Source: Sphagnum compactum
Lineage: Eukaryota > Bryophyta > Sphagnopsida > Sphagnales
Length of the DNA: 64,000 bases
Reading direction: 5' to 3'
NCBI GenBank assembly: GCA_965153455.1
Contig: OZ234501.1
Span: forward strand, 5,890,001-5,954,000
Position numbers and translations under genes: made by a program
Notes under the pieces: model-generated
The model's database searches: none
What the model saw: only the letters and a program-made list of their open reading frames with translations
Told to the model about the DNA's origin: nothing
Shown: piece by piece, positions 23,601-33,516 of the stretch
How positions within the stretch are numbered: position 1 is the stretch's first letter
Layout: each line of letters opens with the position of its first letter

Positions 23601-23739
23601 CATAAGGAGGACTTACAAGAAGACTTTTAGGATGTTTATATAGAAAATTAGTGTACATTGAAAATCATAGTGAACTGAAAAAATAATTTTGGTAACGACA
23701 AAATGGAATACCAAAATACCGAATTCATGTGATTTCGGT

Positions 23740-26700
23740 CAATTAAATTCTAGTAGAGACCAATCAAAAAGAGGGAATTCCACCAAATGATGCCTTTTCG
23801 GCGAAAGAATTGGAAATTTCGGTTCAATGACAAATTTCGACTTGGAATCAGTTATGAATAATTTTAATTTGGAATGTCCAATAAAAGATTCCACCCCAAA
23901 ATCGTTTGAGATAGGTTTCGAACATTTCAGCTTGGAATCGGTACAAAAAAAATTTGGTGCAGAACCCATGATAGGAGATTCCATCACAAAATCACTACTG
24001 ACAGATTTTGTAAAGGACATCGGGGTAATCATGATAGGGTGTTATTTCATCCAACTCGTTGAAATGATGTTGGAAGGACAAAAAGGGTTCATCCACACCC
24101 ACGAAAGGATCTCTGCAATTAGCACCAGGTTTAGGCACCTAAATTTCAATATAAATGGAGGCAGTATTCATTCAATTTTCCCTCCTTCTTTTTAATATTA
24201 TTATGCTACTAAAATTTGTACTGAATTTGTTGTGAAAATGAAAAGAAACATCAGCAAAAAGGTGGCAGAAAGAATGAAGAGGAGGGAAAGTTCAAAATCA
24301 AAACTAAAAGGTGGTCAAATTTCATCGAAAATAGATCGTGAGGAGAAGAAGAAAGAAAAGATGGAAAATCATTTTTTTCAGTAAAGGAAAAATAATATTT
24401 TCAGAGATGGATTAGTTCTAGTGATGGACAACCAAAAAGGATGTGGAGTGGGTAAAGCATGTTGGAGTTTTTGGTTTGCTCAACATTTAGTTGAGTCCGA
24501 TACAACTGCTAGTGAAGGAGTTCCTGCATGCCATCACCCACTTCAACCCAGACATCATCGAATCGGTAGTCAAGAGAATTCTAATTTTCATCATTTAAAA
24601 GACGATGGCCAAGATGTTCCACCTATTGGAATTAGATATTACCAAAATATTGGCCAAGCCAACCAATAAGAAGGAGAAGGATAAAGAGAGGGAGAAGGAG
24701 GCCACCATTTACCAAAAAATTGCCCCACCGAAAGCGTTAGTTGATTAGGAAGGGTGGAAGGCTTCCTTCTTCAAGGGGATGTATGTAATTTGGCTACTAG
24801 CATTAATCTGAATGATATGGTTAAAAGGTAGCAGACTTACCTATGTAGCCAAAAAGCTAATGAACTTGGTGGTTTTGTTTGAGCAAGGGATTCAAGTGAA
24901 CTGGGTTGTGTTCAACAACTTGTACAATCTAGTACAGGATTCTAAGGAGGAGGATGAAGGTGTGGCCAAGGCTCCACCAGAAACTTAGGTTACATGAGGC
25001 AACAAAGTCCCAAGAGTGCATTTTCGATGCCATTAATTGATCTAGACTAGGAGATGGATGACATTGAAGAAGTTGATGGGACGATTACCCAACCGAAAAC
25101 TTCATGGCAATCAAAAATTCCACCAACACTCCTACTGGCTTTGTGATCCTGGAATTTGGGGTGGTTATGTCCCAAAAATCCCATACCATTGCCAAAAAAA
25201 TGCACACCGAAAATAGATCACTGGACACTTCTAGTCCAAAGAAGGACTTAAAGTCCAAGTCCAGTTTGGTTTACATAAATTTATGGTGCAAGGCCTCCAC
25301 CAAAATTGAATCCCATGGCAGAAGGTATTGAAACCCCTTCCACTTTCTTTAGATAAATACATTTTTGATTAGAAGGAGAATACATTTCGGTAGGGGAGAT
25401 ACCATAATTGGATACCCCACTGGATTAGAATTTTGATGGAACTCTGCCACATAGCTCAAGAGAGCCAGCCAAACATCGTCACCCCCTTGACACTTCTTTT
25501 TCGGTATGCGGCGGGCTTTTTCCTCCTACCAGAACCAAAATCGCAATGGCCCCTTTGACAACGACATCACTAAAATCTTGGAGGAACATTTGTTCCATTC
25601 CAAGGACTTTGCCCAAATCTTGGGCAACATTTCGACAGTTTTTCAGTTGGCCACAACTAAAAAGGAAGCAGTAGAGGAAGTGTTATAGAAAAGCCTGTTA
25701 GAGGTTGCCAATTTGAAAAGACAACTATAATAGCTATAGATTACCAACCAACTGGATGCCTTAACATATTTTGATTACAATCAGAGCTAGAGATTTTGGA
25801 AAGTGCACAGAAGAGGGTGCATGAGTTAGAAATCGAAAACTCCAACTTTTGGAATGAATTATTGGAATTGCACAAGTAGCTTATCGAAATTGGTAGGACT
25901 TTGAATTCTGTCAATTCATAATAGGTTATACTAAAGCAGACTCTTGAGTAGGAATAGGCTAATCGGAAGGTTGTTGAGCAATTTTTGAACTTGATTGGCA
26001 AGATGCTTAAGACGGAAAAGGTGAAGGTGGAATGACTGGAAGGCCAAAATGAAACACTTATAAAAAAAATACAAAAGCAACAATTGGAATTGCAGCAATC
26101 CACCCAAAAAGTTTGATTGCTGTAGGATGTTGTAGGATGTAGGTTTGGAGGATGTGAGGTAGAACCCGGCATGATTCAGGAGGAGCTAAAGGTTTTAGAG
26201 AAGGAAATGAGGATGTTGAGACAAAGGGCTGAACTTGCCAATTTCTACCACCATTGGATGGAGAAGTTCGACGACCTTAATATGGAGTATGCTTTCATGC
26301 AGGCAAAATTCCTAATTTATCAACAAAAGAACAAGAGAAGCCAAGGAGAGTAGTGGGACGTGCATAAGGAGTAGGTTGGTGAAATCATTTGAGAGGCATT
26401 TGAGTCTTACCGAAAATATGAAAAATTGTACCAGTTGTGCTTGGAGATTTACTCGAAGGTAATGATTCATTTGGTAATGCCACCTTTCAATTTTAGCAAA
26501 ATGCAAGTTCAATCTAAATCTACATCTGAATTCGACACACATAGGAGTGAGGAGTAGAGTGAAGCTGGGCAAATGGAGGTGGATTCAGTTGTTGTATCAT
26601 AATCACACCTTATTTAATTGGAAGTGGCTTCTGGTATTGGAACTATTTTTGGTGCTATAGACCTTTCTAGTGGTGCAAAGGGATATGGACGTGTTTAAGC

Positions 26701-26960
26701 CCTTGCCTTTGCAGGAGTTAGGGCAATTTTCAATGACACGACTAATTCGACACTTTTTAGTGCAACAGTCAGATGAATGTAAGATTCTAATATTTGGAAC
26801 TAGTATGAAGGCTAAAGCTTCGATTTTGGTACAACTAGAATCAACTATCGTCCTTGCTGATATTACACCAAGTTCTTCTATCGCATCAAAAGATGTAGGA
26901 TTAACAGTTTGGGTAAAAGTTGTAGATGTGAGAGAAACTACGATTATGGAAGAATAACAT
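23740..26960 (+). pseudogene. Extra coding region downstream of integrase (coiled-coil, unknown)
   Basis: Some 3.2 kb between integrase and the right LTR still shows protein-like frames broken by stops. They include 23,827-24,195, a piece at 24,660-24,990 (KASFFKGMYVIWLLALI, LTYVAKKLMNLVVLFEQGIQ, VNWVVFNNLYNLVQDSKEED), 25,506-25,688 and 26,171-26,353. From about 25,600 to 26,500 the reading is rich in E, K, Q and L with heptad-like spacing (NLKRQL, LEILESAQKRVHELEIENSN, EELKVLEKEMRMLRQRAELA), which suggests a long coiled coil. Retand/Athila/Tat elements are known to carry extra ORFs here. I do not recognise the protein and see no membrane segment or viral envelope motif. Confidence 0.6.
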
Positions 26961-27001
26961 AAATAACTATAGACTATAATTACAAGGATATAATCCCAAT
27001 T

Positions 27002-27012
27002 AGAAAGGGGGA
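27002..27012 (+). promoter_or_regulatory. Polypurine tract of the Tat-like element
   Basis: AGAAAGGGGGA is immediately followed by TGAGG, taken as the right LTR start. Confidence 0.7.
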
Positions 27013-27559
27013 TGAGGTTAAAGATAGATTTAACCAAAACCAAAGTTTTTTCGGGTTTTTACCAAAACCAAATTTTTTTCACCAAAATTCATTTACCGAA
27101 TTTTCTCTATTGAAAACCTTGCTACTGAAATCAAATTTAATACCGGTTTAAATTGAGTTATATTTAGGACTGATTTTTTTGGGATTGGGCTAACTGCTAG
27201 TTCCATCAATTTCGATTATCTTTCTTGGAGGTATTTAAGGCCCTATACGTTGGAGAAATGTATAAGGGAATATTTTCTAGAATAAAATTAATTTTTTCTT
27301 GCCATACTTTTGTACATAGAATTTTTTGTGTTGTTTTTTTTAATATGTTGTGAGTATTCTGTTTTCTTGTATGCAAGGTTTTCTTCCTTGTATTTGTTTA
27401 AGTTTATTTCTATAGAAAGTTATGAAGCTATTTTATTAAGATTTGACAGTCCCTTTTGTGTTGAAATTTTTTGCTTACCTAAGGAGAGTATGAAGATTTA
27501 TCTTCTGCTCCTTTATTTATTCTTTTCAAAACCCGGTAGTTCACTGAGTGGCTTTGACA
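27013..27559 (+). repeat. Right LTR of the Tat-like element
   Basis: It starts TGAGGTTAAAG and ends ...GCTTTGACA. A TATTTAAG motif at 27,232-27,239 is a plausible promoter box. The sequence after it (ACGTTGGAGAAATGTATAAG) would contain the transcript start. An ACCAAAACCAAA-rich segment near its start is partly duplicated compared with the left LTR. Confidence 0.75.
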
Positions 27560-27564
27560 TCAAG

Positions 27565-28440
27565 GCTTGATTAATAGTCTCTATTGTTTCAATTAGCCCA
27601 TAGTCACTTGTTTAGGCTACCAATTAGATCCCAAAAAATTAATTATAAGAACAAAAATATCATGTGCCCCCTTGGACATCCATAAGTCAAAAGTTGTTGT
27701 AAATAAATAATTTACCAATTTTGGTAAAATGTATATTTGTTTTGTTTTCTCCAACAATTTATATAAGATCCCATGAGAATTTAGTTTTTAAAACGGAAGA
27801 CAATTTGAGGACACAAATGTAAAATTGGGTGTTTGAACCAAAAACCTCCACAAATTGTAATGACAATTGATTTTTCATGATTAAAAGGCCATGGTTTTGC
27901 AAAAAGTCATTTTGTTGCTCATCATCCTTTTTAGAAGGATCTTTGATAGTAAAAAAACTTAAATATTGCAAAACTAAACACATTAGGCCTTGTTTTTGTT
28001 GTTTGTCCTTCAAGAATTCCTCTTATTAGACCATTTACTTCCTCTTCAATGTTTTTGACAATGTTAGCATGATCCCCATCCACATGGTTTTTCAAGCCTA
28101 TTATTTCATATGTCTTATAATATGTTATAAGTCCTTTTCTTTATTTTGCACTTGGATTAGGAGCATGCACATGAATGTCATAATAAATCAAACATCTCAT
28201 GACTTGAAAGTTTTTATGATGAACTTCGTTGTCATCATTTACACAAAAAAACTTACAAATTGCATTCCTATTATGATTCCACCATTTAAAAAAAAATGAG
28301 CATGCAATTTTTGAAGGTACATTCCCATTTCATATTTTGTTCTATTTGTAAAGTTCCATTCAAAATTTCATCTTGCATATTCCATTCATTGACACAACTT
28401 TCATTTTCACCACAATTAAGATTACATTTTCATTTTGACT
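27565..28440 (-). pseudogene. hAT-superfamily transposase, N-terminal half, truncated by LTR insertion
   Basis: Reading down the minus strand gives a BED-like zinc-finger region in mixed frames (near 28,430-28,060: GTLQIEQNMKWECTFKNC, then GLKNHVDGDHANIVKNIEEE). Next is FFTIKDPSKKDDEQQNDF with LLIMKNQLSLQFVE. After a frameshift comes HPILHLCPQIVF, and then NLLEKTKQIYILPKL and TTFDLWMSKGAHDIFVLIIN. The FDLWMSK segment is the first catalytic-aspartate region of hAT transposases. The reading ends with IETINQAL against the retrotransposon boundary. It is inactive from stops and truncation. Confidence 0.75.
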
Positions 28441-28960
28441 TGTTTCCATTTTTCAACAAATATTAGATAGGTTGGAGGAGAAATAAAAAATGAGTGTAAA
28501 ATTTACCAAAATTATGGGTTTTGGTTTTAGTTGCTTAATGTTTGCAAAGAATATCAAACAAAAGTTGTCAAAAATAATTACAAGCAAATAGGACAATTAC
28601 AAGCATTTACAAGATTTTGGAGGCAAAAGATGTGAAAAAAATTGTTTTCCTGTGTGAATGTTTTATGCAAATGGGATTTTAGTCCTACACATGACAAAAC
28701 ATATACAATATATCAAATAATTAACATGGATAATTAATTTTTTAAAAACACATCTAATTAGGAATTTTTAGAAATGGAAAAAAAAAACTTGAAAACACAC
28801 CTTTGAAAAAAAAATGACAAAAATTTTTTAAAAAGAAAAAATATTTTGAAGAAAAAACCACAAAAAATACAAAAAATACAAAAAGAAACTTCGGAGTTGA
28901 AAAAGAAACTGAAAATTGTCTTCTTCCACACCTAGAAAGAAAAATGCAAGGTGGAAATGC
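28441..28960. other. AT-rich, no gene recognised
   Basis: Long A-runs dominate 28,740-28,920. No open frame with recognisable features is present. Confidence 0.5.
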
Positions 28961-28969
28961 TTATTTTAA

Positions 28970-29820
28970 AAAGGACCAAAAAACACCAAGAATGCACGAC
29001 AAATAAGCATTGACAAGGAACAAGAGCGCACAACAAAAAGGTGATGAAAAACACCAAGGGGTTAGAAAGGTACCTAGACTAGAGGCACTGATGAATAAGG
29101 AGGCACATAGGTGACAACAAGGAAATGTCAACAAACACCAAGAATGCACAACAAAGAGGCATCGATGAGTAAAAAGAGCACACAACAATGAAGAATTGAT
29201 GGGCAACAAGAGCGCACAACAAAAGGTGTTGCACCAAGAGAACACAACAAAGAAATGTTGCCAAGCAACAAGAGTGCGTAACACATAAAGGAGGTGTCGA
29301 CGAACATCAAGAGTGCACATCAAGGAGGTGTCGATTTGCACAACAAGGAAGTGTTGACGAATAACAAGAGTGTGTAACAAACAAGGAGGTGTTGATGAAC
29401 ATCAAAAGTGTACATCAAGGAAACATTGATGAACAACAAGAGCACACAACAAGGAAGCATTGAGGAACAATAAGAATGTGCAACACAACAAGGAAGCATT
29501 GACAAGTGCCAAAAGCGCATAGCAATGAGGCACCAATGACCAACAAAAGCACACAACAAGGAGGTGTTATTGAACAACAAGAACACATAGCACAACAATG
29601 AGGTGTTAACAAACAATAAGAACACACAACAACGAAACGTTGACAAAAACGAGCGCACAACAATGAGGTGCCAACAACAAGAACACACAATAAAGTGCCA
29701 ATGAACAACAAGAGCATACAAGAAAAAGGCACCAACCAACACCAAAAGAACACAACAAAAAACACAAAAGACTAATAGCAACAAAAACACAAGAAGAGTA
29801 ATAACAAACCAAAGCAAATG
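28970..29820. repeat. Minisatellite, ~33-45-bp degenerate unit
   Basis: More than 18 variants of GAACAACAAGAGCGCACAAC, each followed by AAGGAGGTGTTGAC or AAGGAAGCATTGAC, run head to tail. The spacing varies by whole sub-units. The minus strand is open in several frames only because the unit lacks stop codons in that direction. Confidence 0.9.
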
Positions 29821-31470
29821 ACATTAACAAAAAAAAAACACTTAATCACACTTTAAATACTGAATTATTTATAAGAAAAGAAGAAAGAAGGGGTAATGGG
29901 TAACAAGCAGCTCCGCAGAGATCGTTTATTTTGTGACGACTCTACAAAAGCAATTGTTCTGCATCACATCCTACAAATCACAAACCTAATTTTATTTTTC
30001 TTTTTTATTTTTAACCCTGACTACCACCACCAACTACCAATAGGATATCTATTGACACCTTGACCTTGGTGGTTTTTAATACATCGATATGGTATCTATT
30101 TTTTTTTTTTAAATGGAAAGGTTTCAAATGGATGGTTCTCAACCTGGTGGGAACCTTTGGATGGGTTTCAAACAGGGCATCACCTTATGATACCCTGAAA
30201 TATTCAAGGTGAGAACTGGCTTGAAACCTGGGCCGAATCTCACCTTTTTTTCTAATACCCGCCCAACACTGGCTGGAACCTCACGAATCATGAATTTCCT
30301 CTTGACCTCCAATGACATCTGCCCAGAACAGAAATTGAAATACTTGGGAAGGTACCTATTAATTCAATAAAGAAATGATGAAAATATAACATGGGAAAGT
30401 TGATGTCCTTATGAGTATACAGGATGTGATAAGCATTACACACATATTTGTCTAACAATGCAAATGGCAACTCACTACCCAATTCCATTAGTTGTCCTCA
30501 GTACATTTGGCCAATTTGTAACTAATTATGGTTGTTATAGTGTTTCAGATTTCAAGGACATTTGACCTATTACCAGATTGATATGAGTTGGTAAATTGCA
30601 CAACCTGCATTTTGAAGACAAACAATTGTATAGGGGAAGTCCTCCTCTTGTATATGGTCTGTAAAAACCTAGGAATTATTTTTTCAGCTATTTTTCTTTT
30701 CTTTAGTTAATCAATGGTTACTCAATCTTTCTCTGTGATCTAATCAGTGGTGCTCTTTCAGCTTGTTTCCCATGTTTCTCATTTTCATTTGCATGTTCAA
30801 TCCTGAAAGAAATCAAGAGTTCAGTGTTGAAAAAAAAATCCAGTGGGTTGAAAGAAAAGAAGCGCCTTGAAAAGATGTGGGTTTCGTCCAGGGATCTTAT
30901 GCCAATTTCCAAGGAATTTACAGCTCTTCCAAGGGTGTAAAACATAAGGCATGGCAAGCCATGATTCTGCATTGGAATCTACCCTAGAAATACACTAGAA
31001 AAAAATTCTGAGGTTTTTATGATAGAGTAAGTAAGTGGGTTTTGATGGAACACTTAAGCAACGTAGGTCCTTGCATTTTTTCTAATGGCATTATTCCAAT
31101 TCACCCCAGAGACATAGATGCCAAGGGCTACAACACAGTAGCATTTGGGTACACACAAATCTACTGAGATATGAAGAAGTTGTGCACAAAACAAGCCGAG
31201 GAGGCTGCATTGTGTAGTCCAAAGAGACAACCCAGAAGGAGCCCATTTCTCAAATATAAAATGGTTCCTAACCAGCACATGCTGCTGACTCAATTACAGG
31301 TCCACCATGTCCACAAAACATGCATATTGTGCATGCCCAAAGTGTTCCAAATTGTGTATACCTATATGCTTATAGTGCATGTTGCAAACCTTGGCAAAGG
31401 TATAAGGTAAAAGATTCTACCCTTGGTATGTCGCCTACCATATGTCACAAGAATGTCATACCTTATTCTA
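29821..31470. other. No gene recognised
   Basis: Intergenic sequence with a CTCAACCTGGTGGGAACC segment near 30,137 and short open frames that lack recognisable motifs. Confidence 0.45.
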
Positions 31471-31944
31471 GGGTACTTATTCTGTTTCATATTAATTAGT
31501 TGGGGGTGCCTCACAAGTCCAACTTTTTTTTTTCTTTTTTTTTTTCCAATGAACCACTTTGATTGGCCCATTGCAAAAAAAAGTTAAAACTATGGAGACT
31601 CCCCAAAATAGAAGATTCTATGGAAAGATGGAGTGCCTCCCCCTTTGGCCCACCTATATAGGTGAGAAGGGGAGGACTTTGGGCAAAACCCATGGGATTA
31701 AAGTGAGATGCTATTGGGAACACCCTTGGGGCACACACTGGGAACCTGATGGGAACCTATTGGGAACTTGAAGGGAACATCTTTGGGAACAAAAGAAAAA
31801 TTTAAAAAAATCCTCTTACCCCCCAAAACTTGAAAGAAAAAAATCAAGGCACTTTGAGTGCATGCTGAGCCTTCCCATTGGCTGCACCAAATTTCTATGT
31901 TCCAAAACTGTTCATCACCATTTTTGGCCTGAGCTAATACCCCC
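31471..31944. mobile_element. Dispersed non-coding repeat, copy 1 (~470 bp, MITE-like)
   Basis: It runs from GGGTACTTATTC to GCTAATACCCC, whose ends are weakly inverted (GGGTA...TACCC). The same order of blocks recurs at 55,738-56,235: GATTGGCC, AACTATGGAG(A/G)CTCCCCAAA, CTTTGGCCCACCTAT, TATTGGGAACTTG-like reiterations, CTTCCCATTGGCTGCA and CACCATTTTTGGCCT. The GGGAAC motif is itself reiterated (31,717-31,790). No coding capacity was seen. Confidence 0.8.
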
Positions 31945-32003
31945 ATTATAAACTGGGGGTACTTATTTGATTTCATCTCAAGGCTCTCCTACATGTACAC
32001 ACA

Positions 32004-32027
32004 TAAATAAATAAATAAATAAATAAC
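32004..32027. repeat. (AAAT)n microsatellite
   Basis: About six uninterrupted AAAT units. Confidence 0.95.
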
Positions 32028-32132
32028 CATACACACACATAGGTTAGATATGCACTACATTTGAATGCCAACATAAAGGTCCATACCCACTTATTGTGCA
32101 GGTTTTCAGGCCGTCTTAAATTGCAGAATCAG

Positions 32133-32527
32133 TCAATTTGGAAGAGCGTGGGCCTTTATGTTTCGTACCTACCTATGTGACATAAGGACCTACTTACACT
32201 AGTTTATGACTTATCTCTGGACCTTTACACCCAGGAATGCACCTTGTGAGACACATTCTTCTTCCTAATTTGTCACTAAGCTTGGCCTATTATAGGGGAC
32301 GAATTAACTAGTACAAAAGGTGCATGGTTTACAGTATGGGGTGAACCTGCTCCCACGTTCTTACTTCCATCGAAAGCTTGTAGATTTTTTGTAGTGTAAC
32401 TGGAGGAATGTTTGTTATTGTGCGCAATCATTCCTGTGCAAATCTGAGCAATTATTCTGTTTTTCAGCGTGGGTTTTATGGTTTTCCGGAAAAAAAAACA
32501 TAAAGGCTCACGCTCTTCCAGCTTTGA
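32133..32527. mobile_element. TIR element with GGAAGAGCGTGGGCC ends
   Basis: GGAAGAGCGTGGGCCTTTAT begins the left arm (32,140-32,163). The right arm at 32,496-32,519 is its inverse with one mismatch, and weaker pairing continues outward (TCAA/TTGA). The 24-bp arms are about 330 bp apart with no transposase, which fits a MITE. Confidence 0.8.
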
Positions 32528-32732
32528 CAAAGGTTGCATCCATTGTTATGCTTCATAAAGCCCGTGGGTGGGAGCATTATTGACTTCAGGCTTGTTCTCA
32601 GCTCTTGCCTCGTGTGCCCTTATTTCAGTTATGCTGTAGCCCTCAGCCTTGACCTTACATGTAAAGTCCCAAGCCCTCCACACCTAAAGCCCCAAGTCAC
32701 CTAGTCCCCCTCCACCCCACCCTCCCCTCTCC

Positions 32733-32758
32733 CTCCCTCCCTCCCTCCCTCCCCTGTG
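32733..32758. repeat. (CCCT)n microsatellite
   Basis: Uninterrupted CCCT units within a pyrimidine-rich stretch at 32,700-32,758. Confidence 0.95.
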
Positions 32759-33028
32759 TTGCTACTACAAATAACTCGACCTATAGTTTAGTTCACATTT
32801 GGGGTAGCATAGTTGGTGGCATGATAATAATGTGTTTTTGCACATATGCTTGCCTTCATTGATAGGTTGCTGACATGTAATGCTGATGTGGCATATTTAA
32901 CACTAATGGTATGTTTCAAGGTTTTTTTTTTTTTCAAAATATGGAGAGTGCCAGAAAGGCTGCCTCCAATTGGACAGTGGAGCATATTTTGTTATAAATA
33001 AATTTTGAAGGGAAGGGAAAATTTTAGC

Positions 33029-33061
33029 CTAAATGTTTTTTTTTTAAAAAAACATTTGGGC
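33029..33061. repeat. Short palindrome CCTAAATGTTTTTTT/AAAAAAACATTTGGG
   Basis: Near-perfect 15-bp arms with almost no loop. It may be the junction of a small foldback repeat. Confidence 0.6.
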
Positions 33062-33139
33062 GACTGATTTTTTTCAAATGAAGCCTAATTGGCTACTTAG
33101 ATTTCATTTCTATCATACGTTTGGTGACTGCCTAAATTT

Positions 33140-33310
33140 CCATTCAGCAATTTTGGCAATAGCTAAATTGTGTTTGTCTAGCTACTACAATGAAACAAAT
33201 CTCCCTTGGGGGAATTGAACCCTGACCACAAAGGGTCTTGCTCACTGTAACAAGGGAGTCTTGCACCCACACATTGCACGACCTTGAAATCCCCCTCCCA
33301 ACTTTCAAAC
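33140..33310 (-). repeat. Possible SINE-like fragment with Pol III B-box-like motif
   Basis: On the minus strand AGGGTTCAATTCCCCC (about 33,209-33,224) fits the T-arm/B-box pattern GGTTCRANTCC. AGTGAGCAAGACCC lies upstream. A full A box, a tRNA fold and a poly-A or repeated tail were not identified, so this is only a candidate. Confidence 0.3.
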
Positions 33311-33516
33311 AACCAAACCCAACATCCAAACATACACAATTCTACAACCTAAGCAAAAACTTGCAAAACTAGAAATCAAATTGACAATTGAACCTAATAT
33401 CTCATTGTCACTTCCTTCCATAATGCAATTGCATCATCATCTGGGAAGTTAAACAATGCAAAAAAAATCTGACTAAACATCCTAACGCACAAGTCCAAGT
33501 GAGTTGTTAGCTAGTT

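Larger units (their letters stand above)
10915..27559 (+). mobile_element. Tat/Ogre-like Ty3/Gypsy LTR retrotransposon, ~16.6 kb, decayed
   Basis: Two related direct repeats bound a + strand gag-protease-RT-RNase H-integrase order, followed by a long extra coding region. The LTRs share blocks such as TAGTACCGG/AATACCGG, TTATATTTAGG, TTTGGGATTGGGCTAA and a tail AACCCGACAGTTCAC/AACCCGGTAGTTCAC. A TGGCGACC primer-binding site follows the left LTR, as in Tat/Ogre elements. A purine tract AGAAAGGGGGA precedes the right one. The integrase lacks a chromodomain, and the size is that of the Tat group. About 6 kb of the length is a younger chromovirus inserted in RNase H. Stops and frameshifts occur throughout. 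It lies within a hAT pseudogene; the flanks GAAGG (10,910-10,914) and CAAGG (27,561-27,565) may be a mutated 5-bp duplication. Confidence 0.85.

Noticed and set aside
24421-24669. Independent small protein of 82 residues
   Set aside because: It lies in a different frame from the recognisable continuation of the retrotransposon's extra ORF and is probably a shadow.
27759-28013. Initially read as a DUF247-like protein because of MKNQLSLQFVE
   Set aside because: Adjacent frames give LCPQIVF, EKTKQIYILPKL and FDLWMSKGAHDIF in hAT transposase order, a far better explanation.
28961-29830. Long minus-strand open frames (up to 165 codons), Cys/Leu-rich
   Set aside because: They are by-products of a minisatellite whose unit lacks stops on that strand; no domain or non-repeat codon pattern.
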